Under the pieces are notes generated by a model that was not told where the DNA came from, made no database searches, and saw only the letters and a list, made by a program, of their open reading frames with translations. From the NCBI GenBank assembly GCA_016292295.1, contig JADNEJ010000437.1:1-5418 (forward strand): a DNA stretch of 5,418 nucleotides, written 5' to 3'. Positions within the stretch are counted from its first letter, which is position 1. Every line of letters begins with the position of its first letter. Positions 1 to 5,418 of this stretch are shown here, one piece after another. A program made the translations under genes and the position numbers. Source of the stretch: Candidatus Thiodictyon intracellulare. GTDB lineage: Bacteria; Pseudomonadota; Gammaproteobacteria; Chromatiales; Chromatiaceae.

Positions 1-51
1 ACAGTGTACTGGACCCGCCGCCCCGACGGGGCCCCAAAGTCCGACAGGCTG

Positions 52-723
52 CTAGCGCGGCTCCACTAGCACTAAGGGCGCCCAATAGGCCGGGTCCTGT
101 CGGCGCGCATCGCCCTGGTCCCCGATCCACTCCAGCCGTGCCGCGTGCAAGGCGTCGGACGGGTCGCTGTTGGGTCCGGCAGAGAGCCAGAGACGGTAAA
201 AGTCGCCCATGAACTCGGCGGCCAGCGCATCGTCGAGCGGCCACAGTGGCATCAGCACGGCCTGGGCTCCGGCGATCTGGAAGGCACGCACCAGTCCATA
301 AACCCCCGCGGAGCGGTCCAGCGCCCCACGGCCGGTGTCGCAGGCGGACAGGGTCACGAGCCGCGTCCCCTCCAGGTTGAGATCCTGCGTCTCCAGGGCA
401 TAGAGGATGCCGTCCTGATGGCCGGGGCCGAGCTTGCCCGTGAGGCCCAGGTTGGCCCTGGCGAGCGCAAGCCCCGCGAGCGTCAGGAGCTGGTCCGTCC
501 CGTCCGCCCGAACGGCTAGGAAGAAGCCGTGGGTCGCCAGGTGCAGCACCAGAGGCGGCTCGGTGAGCGCACTCAGGCTCGCCTCGTCCGCCGCGGCGCC
601 GATCAGCACCCGCGCCTTGCGGCTGAAATAGTCCCAGAACGAGCACCCGACCGTCGCGGCCTCGGGACCGGTCTGCGGGAGCGGCTTGAAGCTGCCCCGC
701 TCGGCGCCCAGGCGCTCTTTCAT
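52..723 (-). CDS. Open C-terminal CHAT catalytic fragment (223 codons)
   Basis: This is the uninterrupted 3' part of the broken CHAT gene and could be called as a gene on its own. Counting from ATG 721-723, the presumed catalytic His is residue 65 (LATHGFF, codon 529-531) and the Cys is residue 128 (LSACDTG, codon 340-342). Between them is the family's GILYALETQDLNLEGTRLV stretch. After the Cys come GVYGLVRAFQIAGAQ, the LWPLDD motif and the typical C-terminal YWAPLVLVEPR, ending at TAG 52-54. No Shine-Dalgarno sequence lies close to ATG 723. In-frame codons continue upstream (VVVTPGWDAPAP), so this Met is probably internal to the ancestral protein. The fragment lacks the signal peptide and the first part of the CHAT fold, so a folded active protease is unlikely unless the upstream lesions are read through or are errors. 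Confidence 0.55.
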   Translation of the reverse strand: MKERLGAERGSFKPLPQTGPEAATVGCSFWDYFSRKARVLIGAAADEASLSALTEPPLVLHLATHGFFLAVRADGTDQLLTLAGLALARANLGLTGKLGPGHQDGILYALETQDLNLEGTRLVTLSACDTGRGALDRSAGVYGLVRAFQIAGAQAVLMPLWPLDDALAAEFMGDFYRLWLSAGPNSDPSDALHAARLEWIGDQGDARRQDPAYWAPLVLVEPR

Positions 724-1551
724 AGGAGCCGGAGCGTCCCACCCCGGCGTAACAACAACCGCCGTCGCCTCCCTCCTCCGGCCTCCGCCGCCGGAAACCG
801 CTCATAACCCACTCCGCCCATCGCAATTATCCCCACCGCCTCCCCGCTCGACTCCAGAGGCAACAGGTCGCGCCCGGTGCCCAGCTCACGCAGCGCCTAG
901 CGCTCGACCCATTAGCGCCCATCGGGGAGCTTGAGCCGCGCAAAGGGCGCCAGCTCCAGCGCTTCGTCCGGGACCAGGTACAAGGTAGAGAAGCCGGCCA
1001 GAGTCTCGTCCAGGGCGCCGAACAGGGTCTGGTAGAGGGTCCGGGCGGCCTCGTCGGCGGACTGATTGACGGCCGCCAGGCGGGCGTGGACCTGCTCCGG
1101 CTAGTCGGGCGCGGCCGGGTCCAGCGTGTCGGCGCAGGCGGCGCGGGCGTCGGAGGCGGCCAGGAGTTGGTTGAGACAGAGACCCTCGCGGTTCAGGCGG
1201 GCCAGGTCTGCTTGGACGGGGGTCGTGGCCGAGACTGAACCCAGGTCGAAGATGCGGAAGGCTCGCTTGGGTCTGCGGATACTTGGCCCCCAGCACCCGC
1301 GCGCCCCGCACGAGCGCGATCAGGGCGACCCGCTTAGACTCGGCACAGTGGCCTTACTGGAAAAACTCAACCGTCTTGCCATTCAGGGCATCGACCACCG
1401 CCATCGCATCCGGCTCCGCCCCGCTCTGCTCGCGCAGCACTGCGGTCACCTCATTGATTAGCGCCTGCTCACCGCCCTCCTCCTCCGCGCCCACCGGCCC
1501 GGCGAGGATCAGCGCGAAGACCAATGCAAGAGTGCGGACGAGCACTGACAT
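52..1551 (-). pseudogene. Secreted CHAT-domain (caspase-like) protein, broken by stops and frameshifts
   Basis: The gene reads leftward from ATG 1549-1551, which has GGAG 7 nt upstream. It opens with an apparent signal peptide (basic LVRT, hydrophobic ALVFALILAGPV, cleavage-like GA before EEE). Joining three frames gives about 500 residues without obvious TPRs: a helical middle part (AESKRVALIALVRGARVLG, then RIFDLG and LNREGLCLNQLL), then the CHAT N-half (TLYLVPDEALELAPFARL, GTGRDLLPLE, IIAMGGVGYERFP) and the CHAT C-half with LATHG and SACDTG. Four in-frame stops interrupt it: TAA 1354-1356, TAG 1101-1103, TAA 912-914 and TAG 897-899. One frame change lies near 1258-1275 and another near 775-800. 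CHAT proteins are caspase/gingipain-like cysteine proteases or inactive relatives, often in stress or defence settings. Substrate and partner cannot be read here. Family similarity continues across every lesion, so I call a recent pseudogene; sequencing error is the alternative. Confidence 0.82.
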
Positions 1552-1558
1552 GGTGAGG

Positions 1559-1562
1559 CTCC
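1559..1562 (-). promoter_or_regulatory. Ribosome binding site of the CHAT gene
   Basis: GGAG on the minus strand lies 7 nt before ATG 1549-1551. It supports this ATG, followed by a signal peptide, as the original start of the CHAT gene. Confidence 0.55.
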
Positions 1563-1573
1563 ATGACTATCGT

Positions 1574-1580
1574 AAGGTGA
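1574..1580 (+). promoter_or_regulatory. Ribosome binding site of the Rpn-like gene
   Basis: AAGGTGA lies 7 nt before ATG 1588-1590 and decides that start. It sits in the 36-bp gap between two divergent start codons, so any promoter for either gene must overlap the other gene. Confidence 0.5.
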
Positions 1581-1827
1581 ATTCCGGATGACCTTGTACC
1601 CGTGCCACAGACCTGAGGTCGTCATCGTGCGCGGGACGAGCGAGGCCCTGGTCGACCCTTGCGACGGCCTGGAGGACCTCAAACCGCACAACCTTCTGAT
1701 CTATAAATCGGGCCAGGAGAGCCTGGACGCCTGGGCGATCGAGGAATTGATCGGCCATTACGTGAACTACCGCAAGGCGTTCGCACCCCGAGAGCCAGCC
1801 ACCCAGTTCGGGCTCTATGCGGTCACC

Positions 1828-1859
1828 ACGCGCCCCCTCGCGCACGCGCCCCCTCGCGC
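1828..1859 (+). repeat. Perfect 16-bp tandem duplication
   Basis: ACGCGCCCCCTCGCGC occurs twice head to tail (1828-1843 and 1844-1859) inside the Rpn-like gene, directly after the codons for AVTTR. Sixteen is not a multiple of three, yet the frame before and after the repeat is the same, so another 1-nt loss probably preceded or followed it. Confidence 0.9.
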
Positions 1860-2195
1860 CCTGGTGCAATAGGTTACACTGACGCCGGTCAAATCCGCGG
1901 TCTACCGGCTGCCGGTCGTGGGCCGCACCATCACCCTGATCGTGCTGCGCGAGGTGGAGCTCCGCCCACGTAATGCCCTGTGGGAGATTTTCAGCTTCGA
2001 GGCAGCGAATGTCGCCGCCGGGGCCGACGCCTACCGCTGGCGCCAGAACGACTATGTGCCGATACTTGAAATGCATCGATCTATGAACGCTATCGCGAGG
2101 TGGGTATCCCGAGGTCATACACGTTCGACGACTTTCGCCGCGATTATGCACGGGAGATTCTGAAGAAGATGCCCATGGATGAACAGCTGGCGGGA

Positions 2196-2303
2196 CTGTC
2201 GCTGGAGGACCGACTGCGGGGCCTACCGCTGGAGGACCGGTTGCGAGGCCTGGCGCCGGAAGAACTGGCATGCAGACTGCGCCCCGAAGAGCGTCTGCTC
2301 GAG
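2196..2303 (+). repeat. Four 27-bp coding repeats (9-residue unit)
   Basis: Four in-frame units of 27 bp begin at 2196, 2223, 2250 and 2277 and encode LSLEDRLRG, LPLEDRLRG, LAPEELACR and LRPEERLLE. The first two are nearly identical and the last two have diverged. Such leucine-rich, charged repeats are the usual C-terminal tail of this Rpn-like family and are predicted helical. Confidence 0.8.
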
Positions 2304-2374
2304 ATCAGCGATGACGACTTTGATCGACTCGAAGACCTGATTGAGCATCGACAGTCGGGGCGGCAGTGGCCTAA

Positions 2375-2543
2375 AACGAGCAACGTGTCCAGCGCGTCCA
2401 ATCGCCGACCGACCACCACCGAAAAGGACAGAGCGCGCTGGATCATCAACCAACAGGATCACGAGGCAGACAGTGGAGGCGCTTTCGACCGCTGCCATCC
2501 CCGGAGCACCGCCCCGGTCTCCGCGGCCATCAAACCGCCCAGT
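2375..2543. other. Intergenic stretch between convergent genes
   Basis: This 169-bp stretch lies between the decayed 3' end of the Rpn-like gene and the stop of the acyl-CoA synthetase gene. Reading both strands I find no recognisable protein, tRNA or repeat, only the hairpin at 2503-2522. It may hold degraded remains of the Rpn-like gene's tail. Confidence 0.4.
2503..2522 (-). terminator. Candidate hairpin downstream of the acyl-CoA synthetase gene
   Basis: GGAG (2503-2506) pairs with CTCC (2519-2522) and ACC (2508-2510) with GGT (2516-2518). There is a one-base bulge and a five-base loop, 21 nt past the TGA stop. No T-tract follows on the minus strand, so this is at best a weak intrinsic terminator. 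Confidence 0.25.
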
Positions 2544-4376
2544 TCAAGCCATCCCACCCGGAAACTCCCGCCCCCCATACAGCCGCCGTATCACGTCCCG
2601 AAACTGCTCCTCCAAGCGCCCACGCTTGACCTTCATGGTCGGTGTGAGCAGGCCATTCTCAATCGTCCAGGGCGCCAGGCTCAGGTGCACCGCCCGCACC
2701 TGCGCATGGCGCGGGAAGCTCTTGAGCAGGTTCTGCACACGCGCAAGTATCGCGGCGCGGGCCGCGGGGTGGTGCAGCGCGGCGGGGTCGCGGGGGTCGA
2801 GCGCGAGACCCGCAGCCAGGTGCTCCCAGGCGTTGGGCTCCAGCACCAGGAGCGCCACTAGGTAGGGGCGGCCCTCGCCCAGGATCAGCGCCTGGGCGAA
2901 GAGCGGATCCATGGTCAGCGCCGACTCCAATTCGGCGGGGGGAATCTTCTCGCCGGCGGAGGTGACGAGTATCTCCTTTAGCCGCCCGCGGATATAGAGA
3001 TACCCGTCGCGCAGCTCGGCCAGGTCCCCGGTGTGCAGCCAGCCGTCGGCGTCGATGGTGGAGGCGCTCGCCGCAGGCTGGTCCCAGTAGCCCAACATCA
3101 GGCCCGGGGTCCGGGCGAGCAGTTCTCCGTCGGGCCCGATGCGCAGTTCGAGCCCCGGCAGCGGCCGCCCGACCGAGCCAGGGATGCAGTCCGCGGGTCT
3201 AGTGTTGGTCAGCACCGGGGAGGTCTCGGTTAGCCCATAGCCCTCCGTCAGCGGCAGGCCGAGCCCAATGAAGAAGCGCGCCACCGCGCCCGCCAGGGGC
3301 GCACCGCCACTGACCGCCACCCGCAGCCGGCCGCCGAACCTGCCCAGGACCTGGCGCGCGATCAGACGCCGCAGCACCACGGCGGCCAGCCGTGCGAATG
3401 GACCCAGGGCCGGGCCGCGCCCCTGCGCCGCGAGGAAGCGTCGCCAGCCCAAGTCAACGGTGGTCTCCAACAGCCACCGCTTGAGGCCGCACGTGCCAAG
3501 CCGCGCCTGGATGACCAGATAGACTCGCTCGTAGACGCGGGGGACACCGAGCAAGATGCTCGGGCGGATGCGGATCAGGTCCTGTCGCAACAGCTCCACC
3601 GAGCGGGCAAACGAGACCTGGGCGCCCGCCATCATCGGCAGGTAGTAGCCGACGGTGCGCTCGAAGCTATGCGCCAGCGGCAGGAAGGAGAGGAAGCAGT
3701 CGGTCGGGTAGGCCGGGATGCGCCGCAGGACCGCCTGCGCTGTCCACAGGATGCCGCGATGCGACTGCATCACCCCCTTAGAACGGCCGGTGGTGCCGGA
3801 GGTGTAGACCAGGGTCGCCAGCACGTCCGGGTCCTGGACCAGGTCCATGGGGTCAGCCGACTCGCGCGGCAGCCAGTCCGCGAGGTCGCGCAGGGTCTTG
3901 TCCGCGGCCGGTAACTCGCGATTCAGACACAGGACCCGGCGCAGCGCCGGAAAGGCGGCACGACCCGTGGCAAGTGCGGACCAACGGCGGTCGGAGTCCA
4001 AGAGCAGTAGGCTGGCCCCGGAATCGGCCAGGATGTGAGCGATGTTGTCCGGGCTGTCGGTGGCGTAGAGCGGCACTGGTACCAGCCCCAGGCCCAGGGC
4101 CGCCTGGTCGCAGCAGACCCAGTCAACCCCGTTGGGGAGGCTCATGGCCACCCGGTCGCCCGGGTGCAGGCCTTCGCCCGCGAGCCCCCGCTGCCAGCGC
4201 CCGACCAGGTCGGCCATCGCCGACCAGGTATAGTCGCGCCAGACTCCGCCCTCGAACTGGCGGTAGGCGACGGCCGCGGTCGCGCGCGCGACCCGTTGGC
4301 GGAAGAGCCCGGGGATGGTGCCGGCCGCGTCACAAGTGATGCTGTGCGGCGGCAGGCCGGAGTTTTCGGTGTTCAT
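2544..4376 (-). CDS. AMP-forming long-chain acyl-CoA synthetase (fatty acid--CoA ligase)
   Basis: The enzyme activates a fatty acid with ATP to acyl-AMP and then forms acyl-CoA, feeding lipid synthesis or beta-oxidation at the inner face of the membrane. Its 610 residues match the usual family length. Motifs in order, numbered from Met 4376: P-loop YTSGTTGRSKG (191-201), LPLAHSFERT (232-241), GYGLTETSP (379-387), GELLARTPGLMLGYW (417-431), HTGD (448-451), the hinge region IRGRLKEILVTSAGEKI (462-478) and the C-terminal TPTMKVKR, whose lysine (582) is in the catalytic lysine position. I prefer ATG 4374-4376 because AGGA lies 7 nt upstream; an ATG at 4389-4391 adds five residues but has no Shine-Dalgarno. 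The stop is TGA 2544-2546. TATAGT at 4427-4432 could be a -10 box, but no good -35 is seen. The gene is intact, unlike all its neighbours. The exact substrate chain length is not readable, so fadD is not assigned. Confidence 0.94.
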   Translation of the reverse strand: MNTENSGLPPHSITCDAAGTIPGLFRQRVARATAAVAYRQFEGGVWRDYTWSAMADLVGRWQRGLAGEGLHPGDRVAMSLPNGVDWVCCDQAALGLGLVPVPLYATDSPDNIAHILADSGASLLLLDSDRRWSALATGRAAFPALRRVLCLNRELPAADKTLRDLADWLPRESADPMDLVQDPDVLATLVYTSGTTGRSKGVMQSHRGILWTAQAVLRRIPAYPTDCFLSFLPLAHSFERTVGYYLPMMAGAQVSFARSVELLRQDLIRIRPSILLGVPRVYERVYLVIQARLGTCGLKRWLLETTVDLGWRRFLAAQGRGPALGPFARLAAVVLRRLIARQVLGRFGGRLRVAVSGGAPLAGAVARFFIGLGLPLTEGYGLTETSPVLTNTRPADCIPGSVGRPLPGLELRIGPDGELLARTPGLMLGYWDQPAASASTIDADGWLHTGDLAELRDGYLYIRGRLKEILVTSAGEKIPPAELESALTMDPLFAQALILGEGRPYLVALLVLEPNAWEHLAAGLALDPRDPAALHHPAARAAILARVQNLLKSFPRHAQVRAVHLSLAPWTIENGLLTPTMKVKRGRLEEQFRDVIRRLYGGREFPGGMA

Positions 4377-4383
4377 AGCATTG

Positions 4384-4387
4384 TCCT
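4384..4387 (-). promoter_or_regulatory. Ribosome binding site deciding the acyl-CoA synthetase start
   Basis: AGGA lies 7 nt upstream of ATG 4374-4376 on the minus strand, while the upstream in-frame ATG 4389-4391 is preceded by TTTCTGG with no Shine-Dalgarno. This favours the 610-residue form over the 615-residue form. Confidence 0.55.
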
Positions 4388-4424
4388 GCATCCAGAAAGT
4401 TTGACCAGGCGCGGCGTTTCGGGT

Positions 4425-4978
4425 GAACTATACGGGTGTTCCCTCGGTCTTGCCGCCTGGTTCCTGATCCATGACCACCCCGCAATCCAGGTTCCGGGCA
4501 AGAGGTTCCGGGCAAGAGGTTCTGCACGAAGGAATTTCATCATGATTGGTTCCGGCCGAACGGCCTGCGCCATGACGCCGGGGCCTTCGTGCGCACCGTG
4601 GAGGGCAGCTACCTGCAACTGGAGATGCTGCGCTCACCGCGAGCCGGACTCTACAGTGCCGACGAGATCGCTCGGCTCCAGCGGTATTTCAATCACATCC
4701 GCCGCGCCCTGCTGATTCAAGAGGAAATCCAGGCCCGGATCAAGGCACCAGATTTCGATCAGGTGGCCCTGACCTTCGGCTTGACAGCGGCCGAGGCCAA
4801 GCTCATTGAGGGGTTGGTCACGACCACATCACTCAAGCGCTTGGCGCAAAGCACCAATCGATCCTAATACACCCTGCGGGCACATTTGCGGTCGGTCTTC
4901 CGCAAGACCGGGACCCATCGGCAGACCGAATTTATGCGCCTGATCCATCAGGGCAACCACGGGGCAGAGCAGGCTTGA
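4425..4978 (+). pseudogene. LuxR-type HTH transcriptional regulator, truncated, frameshifted and stopped
   Basis: The recognisable part reads FHHDWFRPNGLRHDAGAF, SYLQLEMLRSPRAGLY, DEIARLQRYFNHIRRALL and then a LuxR-type HTH domain beginning LTAAEAKLIEGL at about 4781. In LuxR-type regulators this C-terminal domain binds DNA and the upstream part senses a signal. TAA at 4865-4867 cuts the HTH just before the recognition helix. The same frame then continues YTLRAHLRSVFRKTGTHRQ and TEFMRLIHQG to TGA 4976-4978, so the family match spans the stop. Upstream, a 14-bp tandem duplication shifts the frame: before it, IQVPGKRF reads in one frame, and after it, PGKRFCTKEF in another. The expected 100 or more N-terminal residues cannot be found before the divergent acyl-CoA synthetase start, so the 5' end is missing or scrambled; the left boundary is approximate. 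A GTG at 4589 starts the longest open piece (92 codons), which lacks the recognition helix. Confidence 0.75.
4489..4516 (+). repeat. Perfect 14-bp tandem duplication
   Basis: AGGTTCCGGGCAAG occurs twice head to tail (4489-4502 and 4503-4516), followed by a partial third match AGGTTC. The unit is not a multiple of three and joins the two reading frames of the LuxR remnant. Removing one copy restores a single frame through PGKRFCTKEFHHDW. Confidence 0.9.
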
Positions 4979-5001
4979 GCGCGGCCCTTCGGGGATTAAG
5001 C

Positions 5002-5090
5002 AAATGTCTGCGGCACCCGTTCATCGACCACCAGCGCCCTGCCCGCCCGGCAGCTGAGGCCAAGCAGCGCGGCCTCGGACGCAGACATTT
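5002..5090. repeat. 89-bp unit bounded by a perfect 11-bp inverted repeat
   Basis: AAATGTCTGCG (5002-5012) is exactly complementary to CGCAGACATTT (5080-5090). The 67-bp interior holds two further hairpins: CTGCC/GGCAG (5039-5043 with 5049-5053) and GAGGCC/GGCCTC (5056-5061 with 5071-5076). On the minus strand an ATG inside the right arm (5086-5088) opens a 30-codon frame ending at TAA 4996-4998, without a convincing Shine-Dalgarno. The right arm coincides with the point where IS66 transposase similarity stops. It could be a MITE-like element, a REP-like palindrome or a structured RNA. No target-site duplication is evident. Confidence 0.6.
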
Positions 5091-5418
5091 ATCCAGCAGG
5101 GCGTTGAGCATCGGCGCATGCCGTGCACGCAACGCCCCGGCAGGGGGCGGGGCGCCGCGGGCGTCGTAAACGGCGGCCATGACCGCCGCAATCACCGTCA
5201 AGAGGTCGGTGCCACAGCGTTTGGCCGCGGTTCCAAGCCATCTTCCAGCACCTGGGCCTTGCGGGTGAGATGGGCCAAGCAGCGCAGCCGTTGATCCAGG
5301 TCGTGATAGGCTCAGAAGCCGTCGCTCATCAACCAGCCGTTGAAGGTCTCACCGAGCATCTGTCGCACGACCTCAACCGAGCGCTTGCCGACGACGACCA
5401 ACGTGGTGGTGGCACAGG
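5091..5418 (-). pseudogene. IS66-type transposase fragment (mobile element remnant), partial at window edge
   Basis: Reading leftward from the window edge the protein is TTTLVVVGKRSVEVV, MLGETFNGWLMSDGF, then TGA at 5312-5314, then AYHDLDQRLRCLAHLTRKAQ. This matches the DDE domain of IS66-type transposases around the second catalytic Asp (the DG in SDGF) and the RC.AHL.RKA motif. A frame change near 5225-5240 follows, after which CGTDLLTVIAAVMAAVYDAR and LRARHAPMLNALLD resume the family pattern. Similarity ends at the inverted repeat near 5090; the C-terminal catalytic Glu region (NNEAER in the family) is absent. The stop sits where an aromatic or other residue is expected, and TGG to TGA is the simplest cause. 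The element is thus a dead, 3'-truncated copy; its start lies outside the window. No IS66 terminal inverted repeat is seen. Confidence 0.75.

Larger units (their letters stand above)
1588..2374 (+). pseudogene. Rpn/PD-(D/E)XK-like hypothetical protein with C-terminal LEDRLRGL repeats, broken
   Basis: The protein starts MTLYPCHRPEVVIVRG and continues with SEALVDP, LKPHNLLIYKSGQESLDAW, ELIGHYVNYRK and FGLYAVTTR. TAG at 1870-1872 interrupts it, after which the same frame resumes as VYRLPVVGRTITLIVLREVE, NALWEIFSFEAANVAAG and AYRWRQND. At 2071-2078 an indel moves the frame. The new frame gives IYERYREVG, SYTFDDFRRDYAREILKK and four 9-residue repeats. Large multicopy families with this layout occur in planctomycetes, cyanobacteria and purple sulfur bacteria and are often named Rpn family recombination-promoting nuclease or hypothetical. 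I recognise the family layout from memory, but no catalytic PD-(D/E)XK triad is clear, so nuclease activity is not shown. After IEHRQSG the second frame runs on without a stop; TAA 2372-2374 in another frame may be the original end. A non-functional multicopy-family member is the likely reading. Confidence 0.65.

Noticed and set aside
20..32. GCCCC/GGGGC hairpin just past the CHAT stop as a terminator
   Set aside because: A five-base-pair stem in very GC-rich DNA with no T-tract on the minus strand; expected by chance.
886..1311. Open minus-strand frame of 141 codons
   Set aside because: Only its first 17 or so codons (RGARVLGAKYPQTQ) are the CHAT frame. The rest is an Arg/Pro/Gly-rich shadow of the true CHAT frame after the frameshift.
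897..1872. Reassignment of TAA/TAG to Tyr or Gln, since most internal stops are TAA or TAG and could fit such residues
   Set aside because: The same genes also carry frameshifts, the IS66 fragment has an internal TGA, normal Tyr codons are used throughout, and the acyl-CoA synthetase has no internal stops. Ordinary pseudogene decay explains all of this.
2100..2861. Plus-strand frame of 253 codons taken as one protein
   Set aside because: Only the first 90 or so codons belong to the Rpn-like gene. Beyond about 2370 it reads through non-coding DNA and the antisense of the acyl-CoA synthetase.
4035..4715. Long plus-strand open frame of 226 codons
   Set aside because: Most of it is antisense to the acyl-CoA synthetase. 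Only the stretch around 4425-4500 may be LuxR sequence upstream of the 14-bp duplication.
5002..5090. CRISPR-like repeat
   Set aside because: The 11-bp sequence occurs once in each orientation with a single interior; there is no regular array of direct repeats or spacers.

Overview
The window is GC-rich and carries gene families typical of a large, repeat-laden gammaproteobacterial genome. The mix is a secreted CHAT-domain protein, an Rpn-like multicopy protein with C-terminal LEDRLRGL repeats, a LuxR-type regulator and an IS66-type transposase. It suggests a purple sulfur bacterium of the Chromatiaceae (Thiodictyon/Lamprocystis/Thiocapsa-like). That placement is inference from family resemblance and base composition only.

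Layout, left to right: (1) 52-1551, minus: a CHAT-domain (caspase-like) gene that starts with a signal peptide. It is broken by four in-frame stops and two frameshifts, but its last 223 codons are open and keep the His/Cys dyad. (2) 1588 to about 2374, plus: an Rpn-like hypothetical gene, divergent from the CHAT gene by only 36 bp, with an in-frame TAG, a frameshift and no in-frame end. (3) 2375-2543: no gene seen, only a weak hairpin. (4) 2544-4376, minus: an intact AMP-forming long-chain acyl-CoA synthetase, the only complete gene. (5) About 4425-4978, plus: remains of a LuxR-type regulator, frameshifted by a 14-bp tandem duplication and stopped inside its HTH domain. (6) 5002-5090: a perfect 11-bp inverted repeat enclosing two smaller hairpins. 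(7) 5091-5418, minus: a decayed IS66-type transposase fragment that runs off the window edge.

The main story is decay. One housekeeping-type lipid gene is clean, while every accessory gene around it is degraded by stops, small indels and short tandem duplications. I see no convincing intact multi-gene system. The items most worth following up are the CHAT gene with conserved catalytic residues but many stops, the two short tandem duplications that affect reading frame, and the 89-bp inverted-repeat unit at the point where transposase homology ends.
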